From Azolla caroliniana (Eukaryota; Polypodiophyta): DNA of 64,000 nt. The notes beneath the pieces are model-generated. The model had not been told where the DNA came from. It worked only from the letters and a program-made list of their open reading frames with translations, and made no database searches. The position numbers were made by a program, and so were the translations under genes. The stretch is from contig JBHGNT010000003.1 of NCBI GenBank assembly GCA_043228905.1, positions 8,494,001 through 8,558,000 on the forward strand, written 5' to 3'. This document shows, one piece after another, positions 24,185-36,744 of this stretch. Position 1 is the first letter of the stretch. Every line of letters begins with the position of its first letter.

Positions 24185-24440
24185 CATGCATAGTACGTAA
24201 AATTCGTGTTCGTCTAGCATAACATTCGTTTTCCTACGTTGGAAAACGAATACGAATGTTATTCAAACATTCTTGAGTTTTTTTTTTGTTTTTTTCCATT
24301 TTTAGGTTTATTTACCTCATAATAAATAGTTAATCCAAAAGTATGGTATTTACCATTCTTTGATGGTGTTTACCATACTTGAATGATTGAAACATTCGCG
24401 CATGCGAATGCACGTATAGTTCATACTATGGCGTACATGT
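24185..24440. mobile_element. Possible small inverted-repeat element
   Basis: Contains a strong hairpin (AACATTCGTTTTCC ... GGAAAACGAATACGAATGTT, about 24221-24262). The flanks, CATAGTACGTAAAATTCG on the left and the inverted CATAGTATGAACTATACGTG on the right, look like degenerate terminal repeats. This is suggestive only. Confidence 0.3.
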
Positions 24441-25496
24441 AATTAAAAGTTAATAATCATGCAAGTCTTATTGAATGTTTTCGATATCATTTGGTAGTCC
24501 CATGGTAAAGAAGCAAAATTTCACACAAACACACACTAATAGAGTTACTTACACTTTACACATTTGTAGTTTTCATTAGCCTTGGCATCTAAGTATTGAA
24601 TTTATAATTCATGCATGTGATCACATTTATGTCATAAAAAGGAACCGTGAAATAAGTTGGTTGGATATCTGCTTCAAAGGTTTACAATAATCATATAATC
24701 ATTATTGTGTCCATTATATTGGAAGGGGTGGCTAATCATACCTCAAAGTTATTCCATGTGAACCTACAAGAAAAAATCTATTATCATGAGGGAAAACCCC
24801 AATGGGTCCTTTTAGGCCCCCAAATGATCATATTCATTGTGTAAGTGTTGAAGATGAGAACTACGTGATCATGCAACCTTGAACATCCTAGTGGTTTGCA
24901 ATGCATGCAAAATCATATATGGTGTTATTTGTTAGAAGGTTGAATTTATACACCTTTCACATTTTAATACCATGTTAGACATGCCCTTTACACATTTTTG
25001 GAAAGGAATTGTCATTGTGGCCATTTTAGTACATATTTCAATCGGTACCTTGGGCTCATGGATATGACCTCGAACAAATTGAGCTATGACCTTAACCATC
25101 CATTAGTAATTGTATTCCCTTAAATAAGCAGATAAAATGTTGTATACCTAGGAAATTGGTATTGATCCATTGTATGATTTTTTGTAAAAGTAATGAGAAG
25201 ACATTATGTAATGAAAAAATTATGTGGCTAACATAAAGAATCAAAATTGATAGGAATGTGGATTGTGTTTATCTTAAGCACCATGAGCTTAATACACGTC
25301 GAACCACATGGACATTGAAACTAAAATACATTTACCCCACCATACGACCACTCCAGACATTGACAATGATCGAAGAAATTAACTTTGTCGCAGTCTAAAT
25401 TGTCTTTATTGAGCAACATGTTACCATGGATATTTAGGAGTTTCTTGTAGGGATGCTCAAAGTCTATCAAAATAATGCAACTTGGTGCATGGGAAC
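24441..25496. other. AT-rich intergenic DNA, nothing recognised
   Basis: No gene, repeat or element end recognised. Confidence 0.5.
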
Positions 25497-25726
25497 TCTT
25501 AAATCTGTTTGGATGCGAATTCTTATGCATTGATTTTTATATTGAAAGGAAAAGAGAAGACTAATTATGTACTACGAAACTCTTACATGTGTTTGGATGT
25601 GATTTCTTATGCAATGATTTTTATATTGAAAGGAAAAGTGGAGAGTAATTATGTACTCCAAAACTCTTACATGTGTTCGGATGTGATTTCTTATGCAATG
25701 ATATCGAAAGGAAAATAGGAAACTGA
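25497..25726. repeat. Tandem repeat, 84-bp unit, 2.7 copies
   Basis: Units start TCTTAAATCTGTTTGGATG (25497), TCTTACATGTGTTTGGATG (25581) and TCTTACATGTGTTCGGATG (25665), each followed by TTTCTTATGCAATGAT and GAAAGGAAAA. Since 84 is divisible by three, the plus frame stays open across units, but the peptide looks like AT-rich noise. Confidence 0.85.
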
Positions 25727-27054
25727 TTTGATGCATAGATTTCAAGGTTGTCGAGTAGTTGTTTTTAAGTAATCATTAGGAATGCTCACACTACGAGATA
25801 TTAATAATCAAGTAAGGGTTTGTATCACCATGTTGGTTTGAGAAGGTAATTGCAACATGCATATTCCTATATATGTTGACAACAATATGATACATCTTCT
25901 CCAAGTGTTGCTTCTGAATTTAAACCTTGGAACCTCAAAGTCCTAAAGTTCGAAGAAAGTTCAAACATATGTTTGAGAAATATTGACTTTTACGAAGCTT
26001 TTCCAACATTGGAAGTTTGAACATTCTAAATTGAATAGTTTCTAAATTTTGGAATGTCAGAATATATTAGAAAAATATTTTAGCATTTTGAACTAAATTG
26101 GGGAAGTCAAATCAAATCCTTTTCTATGTCAAGCACATTTGATTATTTAATTGGCCCTTTATTGTGGAAACAAAGGGCAACCATTGGAAGCTAATCATCT
26201 CAATATGCTAGAGTCTTGGGGCCTACTTTGAATAGATTAATGACATTAGATAAGCCAAGATAACTGGCTGTTGTCATATTTTCACTCATTTAGATCGATT
26301 GGACGAAAGCATGATGCCTTGCTGCCTTTTGTAATCGTATAAATACTATTGCAATAAGTTCTCGTCAAAATGTGTGACACAAGAAAAAGAAAATAACGGG
26401 GATCATCGAAGGTCGTGGGGTATACAGATAGACAATGAGCGCATATTTGTATGATCAAGTTGACTAATCTTCCCAAAACACATTGTAGACTTTGATTTTA
26501 GTAGAATTTACAATTTACTTTTGTGTGCAATCATGGGAGATAATTTCGGAAAATGATGAAAGACTTCATTAGCAGATTTTGTTATGGCCAACTCGAATGT
26601 TTTCTAGAGAGAGAAAGCATGTAACAGTTTACTTCAATATGAAAATTAACATCATGAACTATATTAGCAATTTCACATGAACAACTATGGCGAATTTGCA
26701 AGTTTGATGTTATTAGCTCATAAATTATGGAAATGCATAAACTACACTTTTCCTTTTTATTATACAATGCCTCTCACTCTTTGCAAGTTCAATTTATGAT
26801 TTTTTTCCGTTGTGTCATTTGTTCTTCTCGTTGTGAGCAAGTAATCATATTCCTTTGACAATGGTCAATAAGGAGATGATTGAGGAGATAATAAAATAGA
26901 TGAAGATTAACCACTAATATTGTGTTGAGGGAACCAAGGTTGACAATCTGCTTGCCCTCTTTGTATATGTATTTGCTTGACAAGTACATATCCATACATG
27001 TTTGCTATATCATCTAATTTTCATTGTAATTAAAAGTAATTACAAATGTTCATT
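25727..27054. other. AT-rich intergenic DNA, nothing recognised
   Basis: Only short anonymous open frames. Confidence 0.5.
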
Positions 27055-27230
27055 GATAGAGAGAGAAATGGAGGCAACAAATAATGTATAGTTTCAAATT
27101 TGTTGAGAACAATTACTTTGAACTATCACAATATAAATGGAGGGAACAAATAATGTGATAGTTCAGAGTAATTGGTGCTCAACAACTTTGAACTATCACA
27201 TTATTTGTTGCCTCCATTTCTCTCTCTATC
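27055..27230. mobile_element. Nested inverted repeat (hairpin or MITE-like), 176 bp
   Basis: The outer arms GATAGAGAGAGAAATGGAGG... (27055 onward) and ...CCTCCATTTCTCTCTCTATC (to 27230) are inverted copies over about 50 bp, including GCAACAAATAATG. The middle is itself an inverted repeat (ACTTTGAACTATCAC at about 27116 against GTGATAGTTCAGAGTAA at about 27156). A transcript would fold into a long, nearly complete duplex. No coding capacity. Confidence 0.7.
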
Positions 27231-28194
27231 TTTGTTTCTCTATATTGCGTAGGTCCTATTGGTGCTATTTCATAGAACTATACTAAGAGCATAACCGCAA
27301 TCGTAATTCTCGACCCCTAGGGTTACCCTTCACTTATGAATGAATGGTAAGTATTGAGTTATTCTCAATCATACGATGGGAGATCGCCAAGTGTTTCATC
27401 AATCAAGTGTGAAATAGACAAGGGTCTAGGATTTGAACCTATATAAGAAGGCCAACTACCTTCACAAAGGTGATAATCTAGCTTCGTACATCTGTGACTC
27501 CTTTTAACCCAAGGTATGATCCATGTCCAATCTTAGTGGTATGGGACACTGACAAGGGACTTATCTATCTCTCACCTTCGTTAGGGGGTGATCGAGTGGT
27601 GTAGCAACTTTTTTTTATTTTGTTTAATGTTATGTAGCCATATTCTATATGGCATCAACAAATGTTTTAATCACGGGATATATATTCTTTGTGCAAAGTT
27701 ATGACGATTATTCCTAAAAAGTGCGTAATTTGCTTCAGATTTAATGAGGCTGAAATTCAGAAAACGATGGTGTACTACACCGATGGTTACAGAAATTGGA
27801 GTGGATATACGATGGCAGTACGTAGTACCGAGATGGCTGTTCCCCCCTCCCATTAGATGATAGAGGGGCGTGAATGACACGACAAACATGGAGAACAAAC
27901 ATGTGGGCTATTTAGTGTAAGATAAATAAGTGATGTAGTCCATATGGAAGTAGGTAATGTCTAAAGTTGTGTATTGTATGTCATTTTAACTAATGGAGTA
28001 TATTCTTCTTTTGGAAAAAAAAAAAGTGTGTAATTTATTCCAATTTGTGCAATACTGTTAATGTCTTACATTGTACCAAACAAGATAAATTTTTTGAAAT
28101 AAGGACATTGTTCTACTTCATGTAAGTAATGTAAGTATTTATATGATTGTGGATGAGTATTTTAAAGAGAAAAACTAAAATGTTTCTATTTATA
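27231..28194. other. AT-rich DNA; includes LTR- or leader-like text, no gene
   Basis: Around 27400-27600 the sequence (GGTATGATCCATGTCC, TTAGTGGTATGGGACA) resembles the non-coding ends of plant LTR elements, but I could not place ends or a primer site. An open segment on the plus strand at about 27699-27850 is unassigned. Confidence 0.35.
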
Positions 28195-28590
28195 TATGTT
28201 ACTAGGAATCGGCAACCTCTCGGCTCAACCGTAAACCAAACCGTTAAATAGTTTTTAAATGGTTTGGCAGTTCGGTTCAATTTAGGCTTGAGCTTCCTTA
28301 ACCAGTTTGAGCTCAGTTTGGGATGGCTCAAGCTTAATTGAACATATATTGGGCCAAACTGTTAAATCGTTTTTAAATGGTTTGGCAATTCGGTTTAGTT
28401 TAGGCTTGAGCTTCCTTAACCAATTTGAGCTCGGTTTGGGATAGCTCAAGTTAAATTGAACATATTTGGGCCAAACCAATTAAGGCTTAATCGGCTTGAC
28501 TAAATCAGTCCCTAAACCAATTTAGTCTTAACTAGTTAGCCTTAACCAGTTTAGGAATCAGTTTGATTCGAGTTTGGAAACTCCCAAACT
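28195..28590. repeat. AACCGAACC-type repeat with an internal 118-bp tandem duplication
   Basis: Starts AATCGGCAACCTCTCGGCTC and is built from TTTAAATGGTTTGGCAATTCGG-like and AACCAGTTTGAGCTC blocks. A 118-bp unit beginning GTTTTTAAATGGTTTGGCA is duplicated (28251 and 28369). Its left end resembles the left end of the 62655 copy. Terminal inverted repeats are not clear here. Confidence 0.6.
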
Positions 28591-31000
28591 ACAATCCCTC
28601 TAGATGTAAACAATATGTGTCATGGTCCTGTTAATGAGTCCATAACACATTGTTGGCCATTCAAAATATGTACTTTACTAGATCACAAAGGTGTGTTGGG
28701 CATGTTCTTTAAGGGCTTGAGCCGCAATAAAATGACATGTATTGAAAATGTGGTTTCCCTAACATGACCATACATCTTTGGTTGTGGATGTTGTGCCTTA
28801 GTTAGGCTTAGCAACATGTAGTTTGGCAACAACCATAATTTTGAGCACACAAGGGATCTATGCTAGAAATAATATAAGCATTAAAGTATTAGAGTTATCA
28901 ATGTTAATATTGTTGGAAATATCATCGTTCATTATTGCCAATATTTATGGTGCTTGTTTTATGTTGCAAATAAGGTGTTTATTTCATCATTTTTTCACAC
29001 ATTTTTCGACATTATTTTCGTAGAATAAGATATTTTCAATTGTTCATTTGTCGAACAAAAATGCGAATGTAAACGTGTAAAGAAGTCCAACATACACTAG
29101 AAATCAATGGTCCTCCTCTGGAAAGATGGCACCCAAAGAAAGTAAGAGTGCAAACAATCTTGCAAATCAGCAAGAGCATGATTAGGAGGTTATCTACTTA
29201 GTGCTTACATCATTTAAAAAAAGCTAGTGATTATAGAGAGAGTGGGAGCCTTAGCTTTTCATGGTCTAGAGTTTGCATGCTAGTTGTGACTAGTTTATGG
29301 ATATAGTGTGAAGTGTACAAGGAGCCAAAATGCAATTAATAATTGAGGTAGCTCTCCAAATAAAACACCAAGCATGAAACCACTCATTTTTGTTTAATTA
29401 TGTGTATGTTGACAGGTTGAGCAAAATGACTTCATCTTGTTCATGTACCTACAATGACCCAAAGACCCGCACCTACTCATTTTTATTCAGTTAGCTTCCA
29501 TGTAAATCTTAATGACATTCGATCTCCATGAGTTGTTTTTGGTTTGTTTTTCCATTGTGTACATATATCGTAGATGAGTACTTCTCATCGTCACTATGTG
29601 GAGTTTTTAACTTTTCAAATTGTTTCAAAAATGTAAATCTTCTAATGTCTTCTATGATGGTAAGAGCTCACTTGTGTGTATGTGATCTTTTGAGATCAAT
29701 GTGGAATCTTGAGTAATGCTCATTATGGTATGGATTTTTTAATAGTTACTAGTGTATTTTGTGCATTCAACTTATTGTACTATTGAATCATACAAAGTGT
29801 TACAAACATTGTTGAGGGAAAACCTAATTGTTTGGAGGAACCATACAACTAATTGTTGGGAATTTGCAGGCATGCCCTCTCTTGGAATAGAAAATGTAAG
29901 TTCCATGTCTTGTGAATGAAAGTATTTTCATGGTAGTAAGTATGTTTATTTTGATCATAAGAAAAATGAAAATAAAATGCCAACATTATACGTGCTTCAT
30001 GTAGAAGACTTCTTTCACTCATTTAGCTCTACTTTTATTCATGTTTAAGTTTCGTGGAAATGTTTTTTCTTGACCTTTTGGATGTATCCAATGGAGATAG
30101 CATACAAGTTTTCTTTGGATTTTTTCAAGTGATTCCATCAACACTTTTTCAATTTAAGATTCATGTCTACTTTTCTTCCGCTAACACATACGCTACATAT
30201 GCATTTCACTTTTCTGCATAAGTAAAGTCCATGCGTGAATGACATTGATATTATTACTTACTAAAAGTATTATAAAGGTTGTGCGAAAGAATGTTTTGCT
30301 ACAAACATATCGCACCATGAAAGTGTGATTATAATGTTATTCAGAAAACTCCAAAAGGAAATACATTCAAACAAGTAGTCATATTAAACATGAATATCTA
30401 CAAAAGTGGGATGATCTATGTCTAACGTATTACTATTGTTTTCTATTGAATCAAGGCTTCTTACAATAAGTGAAGGAAAGTACACAAGGCCCTTTCTTTT
30501 AATTCTTTATATGATAAAAGTGAGCATTAGGATTTGTTAAAGATTTTTGGTGGTAGATCGATGGCTTTTATAAGATAGAGATTGTGCATTTTCTCAAAGT
30601 CTTTGGGAGATTCAATGGTACTAATCATTAATTCGCTTGTGATCTATGTTCCTATCTCAAAAGTTGTTCGCATCTTGTAGCCCTTTTTAATCCATCCATA
30701 AGGTCATCGGAGATGTCCCACTATAATTTCTTCAACATGTTGCTTCTGAAAATAATATGCTCAAAATATTTACAATATCATGCACAAAAGCTTCTTTTAC
30801 ATCTATAACAAGCTTATCATGAACGAAGAAATTGGTGGTGGTACCACATCTTTTCCTCATGTTTCTTGAGGTGACAAGACACCAACTTCAATATTGTTAG
30901 AAAAACTATATTTTCCATTACTTTGGGGAGGTATTGGAAATTTTGTCGGTTCACAATATCAAGACATAAAGCCTACCCTACATGAAAATGGAGAAATAGC
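28591..31000. other. AT-rich intergenic DNA, nothing recognised
   Basis: No domain-bearing open frame, element end or tandem repeat recognised. Confidence 0.5.
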
Positions 31001-34000
31001 TACCTGGATACCTACCTATTTCGATGAAAATTGAAGATTACATCTCCATAATATATTTAAAGGTGTCTCTTTGCTTAGGTGAGGAGAAAGTAAGGGTAAT
31101 GATCAAAGAAAAAAAACATGGTGTGTTGCAAAATCTCCATGATGGCCTATGCACTAATCCTAGAATTCTAGTTAAAAATCATAACTTCCTAGGGTCATGG
31201 ATTCATATACATGCTTTTAGAAGATTGCGCCTTTTTATCTCATGATAACCCGCGAGGTTGTTCTACTATTCGGATGCAAATAACTATGTGTTTGTGGTTC
31301 CCATTTCTTCCAATCTAGTTATATTATATCTATTTCAAAATAACAATGTGAGCTTCATCTAGTTGTGTAGTTTGCAAGAATGAGCTAAAATTGAAGAGGG
31401 TTTTGGTGTTACATGACAATTTCATTTGGGAAATATATGTAACCTTTCAGGCTAATGTAGTATAGAAAACTAACGGAAGTTGCAAATTTTAAATTTTAGA
31501 TCTGAACACTAAGATTTTTAGTGTTGCAATATGTCGAAAAAGGTAAAGAATATAAGTGACTCAAATAAACGAAATGGAAATGGTTTAAAAGGAACGGGTC
31601 GCACGAGAAACAAGATGAGTGTTGATGAAGTATTTACTTTGGTATCATGAAGTGGAATCGAAATCATGGCATTGTGAAGATCAACGACATTCAACCAAAG
31701 AGTTTGAGACCATATTGTAAATCTGACTTGAAGAACAATAAATCAACTCATAAACATCACATGTCCCATGTGTTAGAAAATGTATAAATATTCGTTCCAC
31801 TAATGTGGAGGTACAATGATTACGTGCCTTGACACATTGCAAATATATACTTATCCGTTCTAGGTGGGGTTTGAACGAAAGAAAGAGAGATTGTAGAGCG
31901 ACAACGTATATGTAGGTGTGTTGGATTAGTGGTGGAGCATCTTAGGGAAAAAATGTAGGTGGAAGTGGTCTAAGCTCGTAATTGGTAATAAGTAATCTTT
32001 ATTTGCCTGGATGTTTTTCTTCGGGAGAAATGCCATCAAGGAGTAGCCAATGAGAGAGCACGGAAGTGACATGCGGGCCACACAATAAAGAAGATATGAT
32101 GGAGGGATGAGTGTTAGAATAGCAAAGGGAAGAGACACAAATAGAAGAGTTGGAGAACAAAAAGAAATAAAATCATAGTTATGTATGTATAATGCCTGGA
32201 TTGCATATCGGAGCAAAAGTAGATGCATCGTGACTAATCCACTTGACACATACTCAAGGAAGATTGACTAGATGAGAGAGAGAGGGGGGGCTAGTAAGCA
32301 ATCAATATAGATTATCCTCTCTCTCTTTACCCCTTGATGCCCTCCTTCTCTTGCACACAAAGAAAGCGATTTTTAAAAGCAATACGGTAAGTGCAATGGA
32401 CCACATAAGAAAGTGCCAAATGTTGGAAGAGGAAGATGAAATGTCGAGCACCTAGAGAGAGAACGAATATCCTTTAGTACAATTGTGCACAAGCATATAT
32501 AGGGAGAGTTCGAAAGAATGTATGGTTGGCACAAACAACCATTGAGAAAGAGCCAAATAGATGAAGACCAAAATGCATAATAACTTGATGAAAGCATAAA
32601 GCATGAATATGTGTCAAATAAATGGGGTAGACAGGTGCTATCATGTACATATGCATGTACTTTGATGTTAACTGTTGACCATAAATTAATATTCCTTTGA
32701 GCTTAAATATCAACATAAAATTATGGCTAATCATTCATGAAAATCTCAAAATAAAACCCCTTAGTTGTTCGAAGTCCACGACATACTCTCTACAATTTCG
32801 GCATACAAGAATGGAGAGAGAGAGAATATTGAAAGAATGTTTGAATCCTAGGCGGTCTTTTCGAAAAATGTTTCAAGGTAAAGGTGGGTGCTACTTTAAG
32901 AAAATCACTAGGAGATTATATGAGTCTGAAAATGAGACGAAAAAATGGGGGAGGCCAAGGAAGAAACACCAGCAAATATGTTGATATATGAACATGTTTG
33001 AGCTCAAGTCTCACAGTATATGGTTTTGTTGCCCATTTTTCCCATTTTTGCATGCGCCCCAACATCACCTTTTTTTTGGGTAGAGTGTTTATGTTCTTCT
33101 TCTTTCAAGGTCTTTACATTTGTACTTATGTCTCTCGCTCTTCTTGTTGTTTTTCTATCATTGCTTCTTAACATTCTTCCACACTTGAAGCATCATTCTG
33201 ACTCTCCCTATTTCCATGTACTCCTTGACATATTTGTTCATAGTAATATAGTTTGTGGTAAATTGCAAATTTGTCCCCTTCTCATATGTAGACTCTTTTC
33301 CAAACTTTCCTGCAATGATACTCACATCTACTGTGATCATTGATAACTTCTTCATAACTCTTATGTGTGTACAATGTACATATAATCTACTTTGGGACAA
33401 GATAATCTTGTGATGCATCGAGTAGGGTTTACGAAACACATCTTCTTCAGTGGCAAAACATATATTCTACTTGATGTCTTTTGTAAACGGGAATTGGTCT
33501 TGTTTGCATTATGTATAGCCTCATAAAAAATGTACTTCTATGATGCGAACCATATGATTATTAACAACCATGACGGTGGAATACGAGCCATCTTTCCATA
33601 TTTATTTTAGCTCATAAACATACACCATACACCCATTTTCACTAGTTCCTTATAATCACATGGCATGAGCACTTGCTTTGTTGAGCCTTGGTGCATTGCC
33701 TCACTACAAAAACACTATGATTGATGATGCACATTTATATTAAGAAACATTACGTTTGTGGGGACATGAACTTAGGGAAATGTAGCGTGTTAGCACATAG
33801 TGCATTGCCCCTACCAACCTACTTTGCTACCTTTACACATGACACACCCTAGTTGCTACAACACTGGTTAGCCACATGCTCACAAAGTTGTGCCATTAAT
33901 GCACCCATCACAAATAAAGATTGGCTTTGGTGTTGAAGGTTGAGGTGGATGAATTCCAATTGTGATGATACACATTGTGAGGTACAATAAGGGATTGTTA

Positions 34001-35100
34001 ATTGGTTATACATACCACATGCATGCACATTGCAAATGCACTAAACCAATATGTACTCTAAATATGGCTTCACATAACCTCATGTTGCTTACCATGTTAA
34101 AGGAAACTTACTAAGGGCCACGGCTATACACTCTTTCAGCTAATGTGCCCCACCCCCTTTTTCAAATAAACCAAGGTATTGAAATTGTTGAGCACGTCCC
34201 CAAACCAAATAAGTACCAGCTAGTTGAGGCTCATAATTGTTTGAATTGGCGTACCTTGACCTATAGGTGCTAACTATTCCACTTGTACCTTGACTTTTTT
34301 TGTAGCAATGTTGTACCTCGAGTTGCAAATTAAAAACGTATAGTATGTCCAAAAACAATGCCTTGAGGCATGAATCATGACTCATCATGATGTTCTAACA
34401 CTAGGGAAAGTGTACACTTTCCAACTATGAGTAAGGAATGCGCCATGACGGTGATTCCTCTTTCTCTTCCCTAAATGCGTATTAACCTTCAACACTAAAT
34501 GAAATGTTACATTCAATGTTTTGCCTTCAAAAGTTTTATGTAAATGCTTGTCATTTGGATAAGCAATTAATTCTAATACCAAACCATTTGTTTATTGTCT
34601 CGTGTAGATTGTGATGTCCCTCTATGGGTGACACTTTTTTTATTTATTGCACCCAATTCGTCAAAACATATAAAAGAACTTGAAAGTGTCATGAAGCATG
34701 TTTTAGTTTGTTCCAATGTATGAAAACGAACTCACAAGTGTCAGGAATTAGGCTTAAGCCCCTTGGGGCAGATGGATGATTATTGTCCAATCTTATTATG
34801 TTTGGACTTGAATCTTAGGTAAAAGAACGGTATCATTTTCTTTGGTTCGATGCCTTGATGAATGACACCCCTGAAACCACACACTACAGGATGATTGGAA
34901 GCTATAAAAAAGCAGCCAGTGCATGTGAACGAACTTATGTATGGGGCATGTTTGAGTGCAACAAACGGGTTGTACCAGCTCAATGGCCGACAGTGTCGAA
35001 TCGTATCCTCAGGGTCCACAGTAGTAGTCGGTAAGACCGAACCAGTAATAATGGATGCCTTCCTTTTTTTTCTTTTATTCGTAAATGTGACCCACTCCTT
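31001..35100. other. AT-rich intergenic DNA with anonymous short open frames
   Basis: A 39-codon frame at 31531-31650 (starts MSKKVKNISDSNKRNGNG) and a hydrophobic frame at 33020-33343 are the most protein-like pieces. Neither matches a family I know, and neither has introns, upstream elements or neighbours that support a gene. GA-rich runs occur near 32272-32290. Confidence 0.4.
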
Positions 35101-35125
35101 GGCACACTTCTAAATACATACTTAC

Positions 35126-35149
35126 ATGATGATGATGATGATGATGATG
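35126..35149. repeat. (ATG)8 microsatellite
   Basis: Eight uninterrupted ATG/GAT units. Confidence 0.95.
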
Positions 35150-35244
35150 TCTTTGAATGTATATTGTATTGAATCTAGTGTGTGAGAAAAAATGTTGTCT
35201 TTGTGAATGAGTACAATATGCATAATTCATGTATGTGCAAGGAC

Positions 35245-35350
35245 ACATGCATACATTCCATCCATCCATCCAACCTTACATACATTCATACATGCATACA
35301 TACATTATACATCCATCCATACATGCATACATGCATACATCCATCCAACC

Positions 35351-35381
<31 letters not shown>

Positions 35382-35655
35382 CATACATACATGCATGCAT
35401 ACATACATACACCATCCATCCATCCATCCATCCATCCATACATACATACATACATACATACATACATACATACATACATACATACATACATACATACATA
35501 CATACATACATACATGCATGCATACATACATACACCATCCATCCATCCATACATACATACATACTTACATACATACATACATACATACATGCATGCATAC
35601 ATGCATACATACATACATACATACATACATACATACTTACATACATACATACATG
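35245..35655. repeat. (CATA)n/(CATC)n compound microsatellite array
   Basis: About 410 bp of CATA tetranucleotides with interspersed CATCCATC and CATGCATG blocks. The block GCATGCATACATACATACAC followed by CATCCATC recurs (about 35392 and 35515, about 123 bp apart), so segmental duplication added to slippage. Long open frames on both strands here are artefacts. Confidence 0.95.
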
Positions 35656-35717
35656 TGGAGGAGTTTATGGAGATTATTTATTTGTCGTTTTCATGGTCAA
35701 GTAAGTATCCACCCACC

Positions 35718-35834
35718 AAACCCTAATTATTTACCCCACTCTCACTATTACACTTCTCTTATCATGACCTGCACCAAAACCCTAATTGTCTCCTCCTTGC
35801 CTCATCATCATATCACCACCCACCCAAACCCTAA
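35718..35834 (+). promoter_or_regulatory. Three AAACCCTAA (telobox-type) motifs upstream of the WIP gene
   Basis: AAACCCTAA occurs exactly at 35718-35726, 35777-35785 and 35826-35834, about 580-700 bp before the WIP start codon. In plants this motif is found in promoters of growth-related genes and in Polycomb-recruiting elements; a role here is inferred. Between these and 36415 the sequence is AT-rich leader or promoter DNA without an obvious single TATA box. Confidence 0.5.
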
Positions 35835-36414
35835 TTTTCTTCTTTCCATTACAAAATTTGGCCCCGTATGATCAATTCCAAATACCCCTCTTGATCACTG
35901 AATCTCTCTTCTTTAATACCATTGCCCTAAATTTTGGAAGGGTTTTTACTTGTCTTTCTTTTGTGTGATTCTTTGCTTCTCTCATTCTTACCCTGATTTC
36001 AGGAAGTTGTTGTGTCTAGTACTGAATTCACCCTGAATTTAGCCTGTCAAATTGGAGTGAATTAGTTACAATCCATCAATATTGTAGACTGTTTAATTAA
36101 TCAGACAGAAAGATTATTAATCCTGAAATGCCCAAACTATTCGTTTCCTAGTCAATATCGTTAACATGATTTACCTAATTGAATATCCCAATCCATAGAT
36201 ATACTCATTATTATTACACAATTAAGCAATCCCACTCCACACATACATATATAAATACTTTTAGGAAACATTATTAATACCATAAATATTATTTACCCAA
36301 ATTATATAACCTAATCCAAATTCATGTAACGAGAACTGTCTACATATAACAAGAAGATATTACTATAATTTCATGAATTTCAGTACCTGATTCAACATAT
36401 TTCATCAATTATAA

Positions 36415-36711
36415 ATGGCATCTAATCCTTACCATTACCATCACCATCGTTGCTTTCCGTCTGATTTCTTTAGTTCTTGCAGTAGTTATATTAATAATAA
36501 AGATTTACTCAGAGAATCAGGTCTTCATCAGAGATTCAATCTCATTCACGTTGACCCACAATCTTCGATAGAAGCTCTGCCTCTGCTCCAGAACTTGGGT
36601 TCTTCATGTGATAATTCCAATGATCACAGTCATCCTCATGACCTTAAGATCAGTAAAGATCAAGAATATAGTTCATTAATCAACACATGCCACAGCAATA
36701 ATAATAATCAT

Positions 36712-36744
<33 letters not shown>

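Noticed and set aside
31531-31650. 39-codon frame starting MSKKVKNISDSNKR
   Set aside because: More protein-like than its flanks but unsupported by family, transcript signals or neighbours; noted only in the intergenic entry.
32373-33343. Hydrophobic open frames that could be membrane proteins
   Set aside because: T-rich DNA gives Leu/Phe/Ser-rich frames by chance; no family resemblance, no partner exons.
35182-35871. Long open frames of Tyr/Ile/His/Thr or Met/Tyr/Val/Cys repeats over the CATA array
   Set aside because: They are translations of a tetranucleotide repeat in all frames on both strands; no start context, splice sites or conserved domain.
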